NCBI GenBank assembly: GCA_951812795.1 | Contig: OX638325.1 | Span: forward strand, 2,442,277 to 2,506,276 | Reading direction: 5' to 3' | Length of the DNA: 64,000 nucleotides | Source: an uncultured Dehalococcoidia bacterium | Lineage (GTDB): Bacteria; Chloroflexota; Dehalococcoidia; Lucifugimonadales; Lucifugimonadaceae | Shown: positions 33,727 to 42,434 of the stretch, piece by piece | How positions within the stretch are numbered: the stretch's first letter is position 1 | How the letters are laid out: each line of letters opens with the position of its first letter | Translations under genes and position numbers: made by a program | The notes under the pieces: model-generated | The model's input: only the letters and a program-made list of their open reading frames with translations | Databases searched by the model: none | Told to the model about the DNA's origin: nothing

Positions 33727-33962
33727 CGGCCGCGATCTTCCCTGATCATTTGAACGATCTTGTCGGAGCCGATGCGCGATCCAAATGTAGCGGCTCGTTC
33801 GGCTGCGCGTTTCATCAATTCTTCATTCGATGGCCGAGATAAGATGCGTTCGAACTCACTCAGTATGAAGGCCTGCATGGATTGGCGGTTTTGCGCGGCG
33901 CGTAACGCCAATTCGTCCCGCATCTCTTCTGGGACGTTGCGAATTGTTATCTGTACAGTCAT
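33723..33962 (-). CDS. vapB: FitA/VapB-type ribbon-helix-helix antitoxin
   Basis: A 79-residue antitoxin. The N-terminal TVQITIRNVPEEMRDELALR, followed by AAQNRQSMQAFILSEFE, is the Arc-type ribbon-helix-helix DNA-binding fold seen in FitA-like antitoxins. The C-terminal part (FGSRIGSDKIVQMIREDRG) would wrap the toxin. Met at 33962 is chosen: the 13 residues before it in the frame are encoded by the operator palindrome. The promoter seems so close that the message may be leaderless. Confidence 0.88.
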   Translation of the reverse strand: MTVQITIRNVPEEMRDELALRAAQNRQSMQAFILSEFERILSRPSNEELMKRAAERAATFGSRIGSDKIVQMIREDRGR

Positions 33963-33997
33963 GCTTGCATTATGCCAGCAATGCAAGCGTTTTGCAA
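33963..33997 (-). promoter_or_regulatory. vapBC promoter and operator palindrome
   Basis: On the minus strand TTGCAA (33997-33992), a 17-base spacer and CATAAT (33974-33969) fit a sigma70-type promoter. Transcription would begin at or next to the A of the vapB ATG (33962). GCTTGCATT (33963-33971) and AATGCAAGC (33980-33988) form an inverted repeat over the -10 box, with a third half-site TTGCAAGC at about 33992-33999 over the -35. This is the expected layout for autorepression by the VapBC complex. Confidence 0.75.
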
Positions 33998-34007
33998 GCA
34001 CCTCGGT

Positions 34008-35261
34008 TCAGACGAGATTGTGGCGGTCGACCTTGGAACCCGCCAAGAACACGTCGCTGACTTTGCGGAGGTCGGCGATATCGCGGGTCGGATCGCCATC
34101 AACTACTAGGATGTCGGCGTGTTTGCCAACTTCGAGCGTGCCCACCACATCGTCGACGCGGCAAGACATCGCGGAGTCGCGGGTGGCGGAAACGATCGCT
34201 TCCATGTTCGACATTCCGGCCATTACATGCGCTTCAATCTCGGTTTGGAAATCGCCCATGGGATAGTTTGACCAAGCAGAGTCCGAACCCGCGACCATAA
34301 CCACGCCCGCATCTCGCATCCGTGCGACATGATCCATGCGACCTTCGATGCCGGCTCGCATCACGTTTACGTCCTCGGTTTCCAAGGCGCGACCCGGATC
34401 GTCCTCAAGTTGAAGAATTCGCGCCAAGCCTTGACCGAGGGTCGGGTTCACGAAGACCCCTTGTTCCGCTATCCGGTCCGAGATGTCGGAACGGTAGCTG
34501 TCCGAACCATCGTGATCCTTGTGGACGCCGTGGATCATGGTGTCGATGCCCGCTTCAAGAGCGTTTTCCATCCCGCCCGACGATGTGCAGTGAGCGCATA
34601 CATGTTTTCCGAATTTATGCGCCTCATCGGTGATAGCGGAGAATTCATCAACGTTGAAAGATGGCCTAGTCGGGTGACTGGTACGGGTGCTGCCGCCGGT
34701 CGCGGTCACCTTGATGAAGTCGGCACCTTCCTTGATGAGCTGTCTGACCGCGGCGCGACATTCAGTCGATCCCGTGGCTGTAGTTCCGAAATAGGAGAGG
34801 TGACCACCGATGATCGCAATGGGTCTGCCGGCGAGGATCAGGCGCGGCGATGGGACGATGCCCATCTCGACAGCTTCGCGCAGGAGGAACGTCGTGCGAT
34901 TCTTGGCTCCGCAATCTCTGACGGTTGTTACCCCAGAGTAGAGGTGCTTTCTGACGTTCTGCGCGGCTTGAACCGTCAAGACCTCGTCCGGTAATGTCAC
35001 CAGCTCATCGCCAGCGCGGCCATCGCCGATGCCGATCAAGTGAACGTGACAATCGACCAGTCCTGGCAGTATCGTTGCGTCGCCGTAGTCGATTTCGAGA
35101 ACCGACGCACCTTCCGGTGATTGCACGGTCTCTCTAGTGCCGATCTGCTTGATCGTGTCTCCTTCCAGCAAGACGGCGGGTTGTTCGGCCACAGGACCGC
35201 CGTTGCCGTCGACTAGTCTGGCGGCCTTTAGCAGCGTGAATTGCGGGTTGCCGACGCTCAT
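34008..35261 (-). CDS. Metal-dependent amidohydrolase, imidazolonepropionase-like (copy 1)
   Basis: A 417-residue TIM-barrel hydrolase. Metal ligands are the H-x-H in GLVDCHVHL, a probable carboxylated Lys in ADFIKVTATGG, His in VCAHCTSSGG and in MIHGVHKD, and Asp in VAGSDSAWSNY. The N-terminal (TLLKAARLVDGNGG) and C-terminal (VGTLEVGKHADILVVDGDP) beta-sandwich parts are typical of the imidazolonepropionase/Xaa-Pro dipeptidase-like group. Substrates of this group include cyclic amides and dipeptides; none can be chosen here. It lies 2 bases downstream of a paralogue, so both are in one operon. Confidence 0.9.
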   Translation of the reverse strand: MSVGNPQFTLLKAARLVDGNGGPVAEQPAVLLEGDTIKQIGTRETVQSPEGASVLEIDYGDATILPGLVDCHVHLIGIGDGRAGDELVTLPDEVLTVQAAQNVRKHLYSGVTTVRDCGAKNRTTFLLREAVEMGIVPSPRLILAGRPIAIIGGHLSYFGTTATGSTECRAAVRQLIKEGADFIKVTATGGSTRTSHPTRPSFNVDEFSAITDEAHKFGKHVCAHCTSSGGMENALEAGIDTMIHGVHKDHDGSDSYRSDISDRIAEQGVFVNPTLGQGLARILQLEDDPGRALETEDVNVMRAGIEGRMDHVARMRDAGVVMVAGSDSAWSNYPMGDFQTEIEAHVMAGMSNMEAIVSATRDSAMSCRVDDVVGTLEVGKHADILVVDGDPTRDIADLRKVSDVFLAGSKVDRHNLV

Positions 35262-35263
35262 GT

Positions 35264-36601
35264 TTAACCTCCGTGCGAATGTTGACTACCCAGATTAATT
35301 TCTTCGGGTTGTTGACGCACGGCAGCGAGCGATTCTTCCGAGCCACGCTCTACCTTCTTGCCTTTGAAGAACACTTCGGCGACATTCCATAGGTCGTTGA
35401 CGTTAGTTGAGGGATCACCATTGACGACCAAGATGTCGGCTTGTTTGCCGGGTTCGAGTGTACCGACAATGTTGTTGACGCCGAGAGCTTCTGCTGCGCA
35501 GCTGGTTACGGACATCAAGCCTTGCATGTGAGAGTATCCGGCGTGAACCAACAACTCGGCTTCGTAGACCGTGTTGCCGAGTTGGTAATCGCCCCATGAA
35601 GAATCCGAACCGGTGATGACCTTTACGCCCATCTCGATCATTCGGCGGTTGTGGTCGAGGCGGACATCCAAATCGCGTTTCGCTTCATCCAAGTCGATTT
35701 GCTCTTGTTCCGTGAGGCCGAATTCGCGTCCCTTCTGAATGATTGACCACACACGCGCTCGGCCGACCTGTAGCGTCGGATTGACGTATGCGCCTTGTTC
35801 GCCGATACGCTCGGCGACGTCCGTTCGGAAGTTAACCTCGCCGTCAGGTTCGTTGTAAGTGCAGTGAATGATCATGTCGACTTCGGCGTCGAGAGAGTTG
35901 ATCACACCTTGCGTCGATGTGCTGTGTGTGGCGGTCAACATGCCGAACTTGTGCGCTTCGTCGGTGACGGCTTGCAGTTCATCGAGGTTGAAGGCCGGGC
36001 GTAGGGGAAAAGATGATGGGGTGCTGCCGCCGGTGGCAGTGATTTTGATGTAATCGGCACCTTCCTTGATCAGCTGCCGCGTGAACGCCCGGCATTGTTG
36101 CGTGCCCGTGACCTCGCCGCCAAAGTATCCCATGTGTCCACCGATAATCGAGACCGGCCGACCGCAAAGCATCATGCGCGGACCGACCACCAACCCTTCG
36201 TTGATGGTATCCCGAAGCCGGAACATGGTCATGTTTTTCGAACCGTTCTCCCGGATCGTCGTAACACCCGAAAAGAGACTGCGGCGGGCATTCCCGGCCG
36301 CTTGAACCGTCAAGATTTCGTCTTCCAAAGCTGCAAGGTGTTGACCATTGCGTCCATCGCCGAATCCGTTGTTGTGAGTGTGGCAGTCCACCATGCCGGG
36401 AAGAATGGTAGCGCCCGGATAGTGGTGATGGTCGACTGGAGCACCTTCAGGAGCGCGTACTTCGTGCGCCGGGCCGACGCTCACGATTTCGGCGTCATGG
36501 ATCAGGACCGCGCCTCGTTCAATGGGCGGCCCGCCTCTGGCATCAACGACGCGATCGGCAGTTAAGAGGGTGTAGGTGGGGGGACATGTGATGTCTGTCA
36601 A
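35264..36601 (-). CDS. Metal-dependent amidohydrolase, imidazolonepropionase-like (copy 2)
   Basis: A paralogue of the downstream gene, about 445 residues from the TTG at 36601. The same site residues are seen: VDCHTHNNG, ADYIKITATGGS, THSTSTQG, IIHCTYNEPD and ITGSDSSWGDY, and the C-terminus VGTLEPGKQADILVVNGDP. The frame stays open to 36769, but the extra N-terminal stretch looks non-coding, and it abuts the divergent LRR gene, so a start near MTDITCPPTYTLL is preferred. No clear ribosome site is seen there. The two enzymes may have diverged in substrate after tandem duplication. Confidence 0.85.
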   Translation of the reverse strand: MTDITCPPTYTLLTADRVVDARGGPPIERGAVLIHDAEIVSVGPAHEVRAPEGAPVDHHHYPGATILPGMVDCHTHNNGFGDGRNGQHLAALEDEILTVQAAGNARRSLFSGVTTIRENGSKNMTMFRLRDTINEGLVVGPRMMLCGRPVSIIGGHMGYFGGEVTGTQQCRAFTRQLIKEGADYIKITATGGSTPSSFPLRPAFNLDELQAVTDEAHKFGMLTATHSTSTQGVINSLDAEVDMIIHCTYNEPDGEVNFRTDVAERIGEQGAYVNPTLQVGRARVWSIIQKGREFGLTEQEQIDLDEAKRDLDVRLDHNRRMIEMGVKVITGSDSSWGDYQLGNTVYEAELLVHAGYSHMQGLMSVTSCAAEALGVNNIVGTLEPGKQADILVVNGDPSTNVNDLWNVAEVFFKGKKVERGSEESLAAVRQQPEEINLGSQHSHGG

Positions 36602-36768
36602 TGAATGGTGTCGGGCTAGAGGGTTGGAATGGAAGTTTACAGGGTTCGAGAAGGCTCGTGATGAGAATGCCGCCGCGGGGTCATCGATGTCTCTATTTCG
36701 GTTAGATTTATGATGGCGATGTTGAATAACATCCAACACGGTCACCACGCTCCGGGCAGGTTCAGGCA

Positions 36769-39279
36769 ATGACTAGACTGACACTCCTCCGAACGCTATT
36801 GTTCTTGCTGTTGATCGCTGCATGTGCCGCCATCGGCGCCGCGCTTTCGGCTTGTGAAACGGAGGAGATGATTTCCACGAGTCCATCACCGCCCGTCGTT
36901 GTTGTGGTTGATGCAACAACGCCTGCTGACTCCCCGTTTTCGGTATCGCCGACGGCACGAACTCCGGGTGCGTCGGATTCCGCAAGTCAATTCTCTTGTG
37001 AGAATGGCGTGGCGGTGCCGAATCCGGCAATCAACCCCGAGTTAGTCGCCGACTGCGAGGCGCTTCTTGTGATTCGGGATCAGCTTGCTGGCGATGCCGA
37101 CCTAGACTGGTCGACGAACATTGAGGTCAATGAGTGGCGGGGCGTCGAAACCGACGAATCGACGGGCCGCGTCTCCGCATTGATGCTGCCGAATAGTGGA
37201 CTCATAGGTCAGCTTTCGGCCGAACTAGGCAGGCTTTCAGGGTTGAGATTGCTGTGGATGTCGGGCAATAATTTGTCCGGCGCGATACCGCCTGAACTCG
37301 GCGACCTAGTCGAGTTGACCACGTTGGACCTAGGCGGTAACCAGTTAACCGGTTCGATACCACCGGAGATCGGCAAAATCGCCGGGCTTAAACGACTGGA
37401 TCTTCGAGATAACAGTTTGACTGGGAGGGTGCCAAACGAATTGGCGCAACTCATTGAATTAAAGACGCTGATCTTGAGTGCGAACGGTCTCTCTGGCGAA
37501 ATACCGTCTGATCTGATGAAGCTTAGCAACCTGAGAGATCTGCAACTGAGGGGCAACACTTTGACAGGGTGTGTGACTGATGCTCTCATGGATGTCCGAA
37601 ACCAAGACTTGGACGATTTGGGTCTGCCGGTCTGCGACGACGAAACCTCGCAACCTGGATTTCTATGTGCACAAGGACTAGCTGTGCCGGATCCAGAAAG
37701 CAATCCTGGACTGGCCTCAGACTGCGCAACGCTGCTTTCGATTCGTGACGCACTTAAAGGAGACCTTGAGCTGAATTGGTCGGCGCAGATCAAAATCGGG
37801 GATTGGCATGGTGTGACCGTTCACCCATCGACCAATCGCGTGACAGCGCTTGATATGGGGCAGCGGTATTTACAAGGCGCGATTCCCGGGGCAATAGGAC
37901 GTCTCGACTTCCTCAAAAGCTTGTCGCTCGCGGGCAATCGATTGACCGGAGAGACCCCTGCTGAACTGGCGAACTTGAAGTATCTCACACACCTCGACCT
38001 TAGCGGCAACCGATTGTCAGGCGAAATACCTGCTGAACTGGGCCAACTCGCCAATTTGCAACGTTTGAATCTTGCACACAATGGTCTAACTGGACCGATC
38101 CCTGAAAGCCTGGGAGGTTTGACTAAGTTGGAATTCTTGGGGGCAGCCAATAACCGGCTAGTTGGCGAAATATCGGTTGAGTTGGGCAACCTGCGCAACT
38201 TGGCGGCCTTGGATCTGAGCTCAAACGGTTTGAACGGCGATATTCCCGTCGAACTGGGCTACTTGGAGAATCTCGTGCAACTCAAGCTCAGCGATAACAT
38301 GTTGTCGGGTGAGATCCCGGTTGAAATGGGCAATCTTGACAAACTTGAGGTGCTGAAACTCGACAACAACCAACTCACTGGCGAAGTACCGACCGAACTT
38401 GGCAACCTAGTCAATCTTCGTCAACTCTTGCTCCAAGACAATATGTTGACCGGAGCAATTCCAAGTGAATTAGGCGATCTGAGCGATCTAAGGGCAGGAT
38501 GGATTCTATTGAGTGGCAACAACCTTTCGGGCTGCGTCCCAGCGGCGTTCCGTCATTCCAATGTCAGCGACCTCGCGACGTTGCAGTTGCCGTTCTGTGA
38601 CGATCCTTCACCCGCAACAGAAGGCTCCTGCGCCAACGGCGACGCGGTCAGCGAACCGGCGTCCAATCCGGGGCTCGTCGCCGATTGTTTTGCTTTACTC
38701 GGCGCCAAACAATATCTTGGCGGTCGACGCGTGCTCAACTGGTCTACGAGCCTCGACATGGAAGCGTGGCGAGGTGTGACCATTTTGGGAAAGCCCAAAC
38801 GGGCCACCTTATTGAAATTGAGGCGCCATCAACTGGATGGTTCAATACCTCCGGAACTGGGCTTACTGACGGAACTAACTGTCTTGGACCTGTCCGACAA
38901 TCGGTTGTCGGGTCAAATACCCGAAGAATTGGGCGTTCTGTCCAATCTCAGATTGCTGCTGATAGACGGCAACGAACTCGAGGGAGAAATACCGACTTCG
39001 CTCGGTCTTCTCGACGAGTTGGTAGCACTCAACATCGGTCGAAACAAACTTAGCGGCATGATACCGACAGAATTCGAAAACTTGACGGAACTCGACAAAC
39101 TGTACCTATCAGGCAACGAGCTCGACGGTTGTGTGCCTGATGGTCTCAGGCGCGTGGGCGAAACCGATTTCGCCGATGCCGGGCTGTCGTTTTGCGGCGA
39201 GGTCGACGCTTCGCGGGATCGTTCCGTATTGGAAGCACTCTCCAACGCAGCGGACGTTCCGAAAGATCCCAAGCGATGA
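36769..39279 (+). CDS. Leucine-rich repeat lipoprotein with three LRR blocks
   Basis: An 836-residue exported protein. The signal peptide ends in a lipobox (ALSAC). A Ser/Pro/Thr linker follows, then three modules. Each starts with a plant-like LRR N-cap pattern: C-x-NG-x-AVP, NP-x-LVADC-x-ALL-x-IRD, (L/V)(D/N)WS, then WxGV. Each continues with 24-residue repeats of the LxxLxLxxNxLSGxIPxELGxL type and closes with a C-cap containing GC(V/I)P...FCD or similar. Such repeats bind proteins and occur in surface proteins of environmental bacteria. The block structure shows internal duplication. It is transcribed divergently from the amidohydrolases. Confidence 0.88.
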   Translation: MTRLTLLRTLLFLLLIAACAAIGAALSACETEEMISTSPSPPVVVVVDATTPADSPFSVSPTARTPGASDSASQFSCENGVAVPNPAINPELVADCEALLVIRDQLAGDADLDWSTNIEVNEWRGVETDESTGRVSALMLPNSGLIGQLSAELGRLSGLRLLWMSGNNLSGAIPPELGDLVELTTLDLGGNQLTGSIPPEIGKIAGLKRLDLRDNSLTGRVPNELAQLIELKTLILSANGLSGEIPSDLMKLSNLRDLQLRGNTLTGCVTDALMDVRNQDLDDLGLPVCDDETSQPGFLCAQGLAVPDPESNPGLASDCATLLSIRDALKGDLELNWSAQIKIGDWHGVTVHPSTNRVTALDMGQRYLQGAIPGAIGRLDFLKSLSLAGNRLTGETPAELANLKYLTHLDLSGNRLSGEIPAELGQLANLQRLNLAHNGLTGPIPESLGGLTKLEFLGAANNRLVGEISVELGNLRNLAALDLSSNGLNGDIPVELGYLENLVQLKLSDNMLSGEIPVEMGNLDKLEVLKLDNNQLTGEVPTELGNLVNLRQLLLQDNMLTGAIPSELGDLSDLRAGWILLSGNNLSGCVPAAFRHSNVSDLATLQLPFCDDPSPATEGSCANGDAVSEPASNPGLVADCFALLGAKQYLGGRRVLNWSTSLDMEAWRGVTILGKPKRATLLKLRRHQLDGSIPPELGLLTELTVLDLSDNRLSGQIPEELGVLSNLRLLLIDGNELEGEIPTSLGLLDELVALNIGRNKLSGMIPTEFENLTELDKLYLSGNELDGCVPDGLRRVGETDFADAGLSFCGEVDASRDRSVLEALSNAADVPKDPKR

Positions 39280-39667
39280 CAAGCCTCACACTCCTACGTA
39301 CGCAATTTTTCTTGGGGTTGATCGCGGCATGTGGCGCCGTATGCGAAGCAGATGGAGTGGGATCAATCGGATTTGGGAGGAAAAAGCGTTCTGGATATCG
39401 ACTCTCATTGATCCAGCAACTCGACTACTACGGAAAATTGTCGTCGCAAATCACTTGGAGAGGTAAAAAAGTGAGCGCCCGGTCCGAATCGTCTACAACC
39501 AGTCAGGTACTCCGACAGCTGCAGTATTGCAAGATGATTCGGCGATAGTCGACTACAAACTTTATTGGGTGGCCTGCGGGGGTCTTGGCGAAGCGCATTT
39601 TCTATTGGCAGTAATCAACAGTGACGCACTAGCCGAAGCAGTAAATCGTTACACTACGCCGAATTAG
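39276..39667 (+). pseudogene. Scrambled remnant: duplicated LRR-lipoprotein signal fused to a restriction-modification enzyme fragment
   Basis: ATG at 39276 overlaps the LRR stop (ATGA) and encodes MTSLTLLRTQFFLGLIAACG, nearly the same as the LRR lipoprotein start MTRLTLLRTLLFLLLIAACA. From about residue 47 the frame reads LIQQLDYYGKLSSQI. After a shift near the A-run at 39465-39470 another frame (39482-39667) reads RIVYNQSGTPTAAVL and DYKLYWVACGGLGEAHFLLA, then VINSDALAEAVNRYTTPN. This matches my recollection of the C-terminal target-recognition part of Eco57I-type N6-adenine methylase/restriction enzymes. The locus looks like debris of an R-M gene joined to a copied signal peptide. Confidence 0.6.
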
Positions 39668-40048
39668 GCCGTAAAGACACGCGATCTACAAAAACACCTT
39701 TGGTAGCTGCCGATACCGGAGTTCGATAGTGGGAATTCGTTGCATGCGTCGATAGCGGATGCCGGTCGGTAGGCAGCAGCTGGTGTAGAGCGGGAGTTGG
39801 AGAGGTTGGGGGAGGAGCGTCCGGGGTTTACGGTTACGATTGCACGTCGGGAGATTCGGAAATGGTTGCGGGAGTCGGCGGAGGGGCAGCGGGTGGAGGA
39901 GGTTGTGGGGGCGTTGTTGGGGGGATCGGGGGGCGCTGCAGTTGCTTCGCTCCCGCGTCCCTCTTCGCTACGCGAAAGGGGACGGGATGGTATCGTTTAA
40001 GTAACGCCGTTGGTCTCGGACGCGATTGAACGCGAAAGGCATGACGAG
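39668..40048 (+). other. 380-base spacer with a doubtful short ORF
   Basis: The only candidate is the frame 39797-40000 (67 codons), whose first half (FTVTIARREIRKWLRESAEG) looks like a helical fragment of a real protein. Its second half is read from a GAAAGGGGAC-type repeat near 39985. It is probably a remnant. Otherwise nothing is recognised. Confidence 0.3.
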
Positions 40049-40150
40049 ATGGATTTCTTTACACAGTTAATCGGGCCGCTTTTGACTTTTATCGGGTTGG
40101 TGGGGATAGTGGTTGGGATGGTGATGATATTCCGAGGACGCGCGGCTTGA
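40049..40150 (+). CDS. 33-residue single-span membrane microprotein
   Basis: ATG at 40049 encodes MDFFTQLIGPLLTFIGLVGI followed by VVGMVMIFRGRAA and TGA. A single hydrophobic helix covers residues 7-28, with a basic C-terminus (FRGR), so the C-terminus should be cytoplasmic. GACGAG just upstream may act as a weak ribosome site. It lies 33 bases before another small membrane-protein gene. It has no recognisable family; this could be a genuine microprotein or chance. Confidence 0.4.
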   Translation: MDFFTQLIGPLLTFIGLVGIVVGMVMIFRGRAA

Positions 40151-40182
40151 TTGTGCATGGTCGGGTTGAGGTTTAGAAATCG

Positions 40183-40425
40183 ATGAATCGATCTTGGATC
40201 GAGATTTTTGGGGCGTACTTGGCTCTGACGGGTGTAGCGGGGACCGGGCTCGGACTGCTGATCTGGCTTGGCGACATTCAAGGCGATGGAGAGTTGAACA
40301 GCACGTATGCCATTGTGCGGACGACTGCGGACTGGATGGTGAAGTTGGCGATTGGTGCGATCGTAGGGTTTTCGACTGGTCGTTTCGTCGCGAGCGGCGG
40401 GCGTGGCGGTTCGGAAGGGGGGTGA
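40183..40425 (+). CDS. Small two-span membrane protein
   Basis: An 80-residue protein with two hydrophobic helices, about residues 8-29 (IFGAYLALTGVAGTGLGLLI) and 51-66 (MVKLAIGAIVGFSTGRFV), joined by an acidic loop (GDIQGDGELN). The C-terminus is Gly-rich. The size and arrangement recall holin-like or small envelope proteins, but no family is recognised. It follows the microprotein gene on the same strand. Confidence 0.5.
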   Translation: MNRSWIEIFGAYLALTGVAGTGLGLLIWLGDIQGDGELNSTYAIVRTTADWMVKLAIGAIVGFSTGRFVASGGRGGSEGG

Positions 40426-40603
40426 GGGTGTTGTTGGGTTGGATAGTCTGAACCTCTGATTACGCGGATTGTTGTGATGGGCAGAACCGAAATATTGCTT
40501 AGACGGTCTAGATCGGGTTTGTCGGGTGTGCTAGCAACCTCTCGCACAATTTCGCGGCGTTGACAGGTTGTAACCACATAGATAAGATTTTTGCATTATA
40601 GAT

Positions 40604-41317
40604 TTGCGAGGTTTGGAAGATAGCGTCAAGTTTTTGTACACAGTCGCGCTTGATTGTTCGAAGCGATTGTCTCGTTCATCGATCACGGCTTCGGTTTTGA
40701 CAGTTGCGGCGCTAGCTGGCTTCTTGACACAATTTCCGATTTTCGGATTGGCCATGGTTGAGATCAATGCTGCGAAAATTTTCGGCGATGCCTTTCGGGC
40801 AAATCCAGCCACTTCAGAATTCATCAAGGATGTGGCTTGGACGTTGCTTGCATTTGGCGTGATCTTTCTCGTGATGATTTACGTCGCTGAGTTTTGGGTT
40901 GTCAGAGCCAATGCCGCGCCAGCTGTGAGTTTCAGACTCGCTTTGGGTTGGTTGTTAGATGCGCCTCTGCCTTGGTTTGAGACTCATGTATTGGTGCCGG
41001 TTGACGTCGCGATTTCGACTTTCTCGGGTGAACCGTTAAACATAAATCCGAAACTAATCGGGAGTTTTGAAGGCGGTATTACGCCGATGTTGTTGTTGCC
41101 GTTGTTAGCTTGGATTGCCGTGCCTTACGATCCTGGATGGGCCATTCAAACAATGCTGATTTCAGCGGGTGCTATGGCACTCGCGATGTGCGGAATGATG
41201 GCACTAGGTGGCATAAATCTCGTTGTAGAGAAAAAGTGGCGAATAGGCTCGTGTGTACCAAAATTTATTTTGAGTGATGCGGCTATCCGATCTCGTACCT
41301 TCTCTCATCAGCGATAG
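40604..41317 (+). CDS. Uncharacterised membrane protein
   Basis: A protein of up to 237 residues with several hydrophobic helices: ASVLTVAALAGFLTQFPIFG, VAWTLLAFGVIFLVMIYVAE, TPMLLLPLLAWIAV and ISAGAMALAMCGMMALGG. I do not recognise a family. The TTG at 40604 is the frame start; later starts are possible. The DNA is more AT-rich and uses less biased codons than the metabolic genes around it, in line with the accessory nature of this stretch. Confidence 0.5.
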   Translation: MRGLEDSVKFLYTVALDCSKRLSRSSITASVLTVAALAGFLTQFPIFGLAMVEINAAKIFGDAFRANPATSEFIKDVAWTLLAFGVIFLVMIYVAEFWVVRANAAPAVSFRLALGWLLDAPLPWFETHVLVPVDVAISTFSGEPLNINPKLIGSFEGGITPMLLLPLLAWIAVPYDPGWAIQTMLISAGAMALAMCGMMALGGINLVVEKKWRIGSCVPKFILSDAAIRSRTFSHQR

Positions 41318-41479
41318 AGACGTTTGTCTCAAGTTAACGTCTAGGTTCCGACTTTCGCCGGAATCACGTTATGTAAGACCGTGCATCCCCTGTTAGCGTC
41401 ATGTCGCTTGCTCGTGCCTCCTTGCGCTTTGCGAATGCGACGTGTCGATGGACCATGCGTCGTACAATGTCTCATAGCG

Positions 41480-41803
41480 ATGGTTCAATCTGTGAAGGCA
41501 ACTTATGAGGACGGGGTTTTGAAGCCTTCGGAGTCGCTTGATCTTGAGGATGGTGATGAGGTGGTGGTGACGGTCGCTGGGCGGGAAGAAGAATCGGCTG
41601 AAAGGGATGTTCAAGTTTCCGAAGCGGATGTTAGTGATCGCGACAACGGGTCTCCATCGGTTCCTGATAACAGGGAACATCCACTTTTGCAGAGGATTCG
41701 GAAAATCAGGGAGTCGGTTCCCGCGTCGGCATGGGATGGCGTACCGACCGACGGTGGGAGGAACTACAAACATTACCTGTACGGCCATCCGAAGGTTGAC
41801 TGA
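41480..41803 (+). CDS. DUF104 family antitoxin-like protein
   Basis: A 107-residue protein. The N-terminal QSVKATYEDGVLKPSESLDL followed by EDGDEVVVTV is the DUF104 (AF2212-like) beta-barrel domain, widely found as the antitoxin of PIN toxins. The C-terminal part HPLLQRIRKIRESVPASAWD would contact the toxin. Met at 41480 is chosen because the domain begins there; the open frame extends upstream. The PIN gene starts 2 bases after the stop. Confidence 0.8.
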   Translation: MVQSVKATYEDGVLKPSESLDLEDGDEVVVTVAGREEESAERDVQVSEADVSDRDNGSPSVPDNREHPLLQRIRKIRESVPASAWDGVPTDGGRNYKHYLYGHPKVD

Positions 41804-41805
41804 CA

Positions 41806-42222
41806 TTGAGTTGTGTCTCTGCCGGCACGGGGTATTGGGTGGCATTAATCCACGTTGCCGACCCGCTTCGCGAACGAGTTGAGCAAGTAACGAACCAGCT
41901 TGGAGATCGTCGCATCGTAACGGGCGAATTGGTGCTGGTGGAGGTCCTAAACTACGTCGCGCGGCACGGCGAGGTGGCGCGAGCCAAAGCGGTGCAAACC
42001 GTTTTGCAACTTTTGGATGATCCGGACGCTGAAGTCGTCGAACACAACGCTACGCACTTCAAAGCCTCATTGACACGGTATGAAAGTCGGTTGGATCAGA
42101 GTTGGAGTTTGGTAGACTGCTCGAGTTTCCTGTTAATGGAGGAGCGGGGTATTCGGGATGCGTTGGCTCACGACATCGACTTTGTTCAGGCAGGGTTCAA
42201 CGCGTTGTTGCGGTCGGGATGA
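41806..42222 (+). CDS. PIN domain protein lacking the first catalytic Asp
   Basis: A 138-residue PIN-domain protein paired with the DUF104 gene. The C-terminal half is well conserved: SWSLVDCSSFLLMEERGI and ALAHDIDFVQAGF. A central Glu is present in VTGELVLVEVLN. The N-terminus, normally VFVDTGYWVALI, reads VSAGTGYWVALI: the first metal-binding Asp codon is GGC (Gly), one base from GAC. The start is TTG. The nuclease is therefore predicted to be weakened or dead, or this reflects a sequencing error. Confidence 0.78.
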   Translation: MSCVSAGTGYWVALIHVADPLRERVEQVTNQLGDRRIVTGELVLVEVLNYVARHGEVARAKAVQTVLQLLDDPDAEVVEHNATHFKASLTRYESRLDQSWSLVDCSSFLLMEERGIRDALAHDIDFVQAGFNALLRSG

Positions 42223-42434
42223 TCCAGTCGGGAATGATGTATGTGGTGCTAGGACGAATTTGCGTGTCTCCTTTGTCCTTCAGACATTTCCCCGCGAGCG
42301 GGTTCTTTGCACTCCGTTGCCCGGCCCCTCGGGATTCCGGCTTTCGCCGGAATGACGGTAGTTGTGCAAAGAACCCTTAGGGCACCAAGTGGGAGGGTTG
42401 TGCACAGCACCCGCTAGCGGGGAAAACCGATAGA
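42223..42434. repeat. Repeat-filled spacer before the zwf end
   Basis: Bases 42266-42302 hold a truncated inverted family A copy (TCCTTTGTCCTTCAGACATT then TCCCCGCGAGCGGG). Bases 42330-42380 hold GGGATTCCGGCTTTCGCC, GGAATGACGG and AGTTGTGCAAAGAACCC, a composite also seen near 57345. Bases 42393-42425 hold GGTTGTGCACAGCACCCGC and TAGCGGGGAAAACCG. No gene is seen. Confidence 0.7.
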
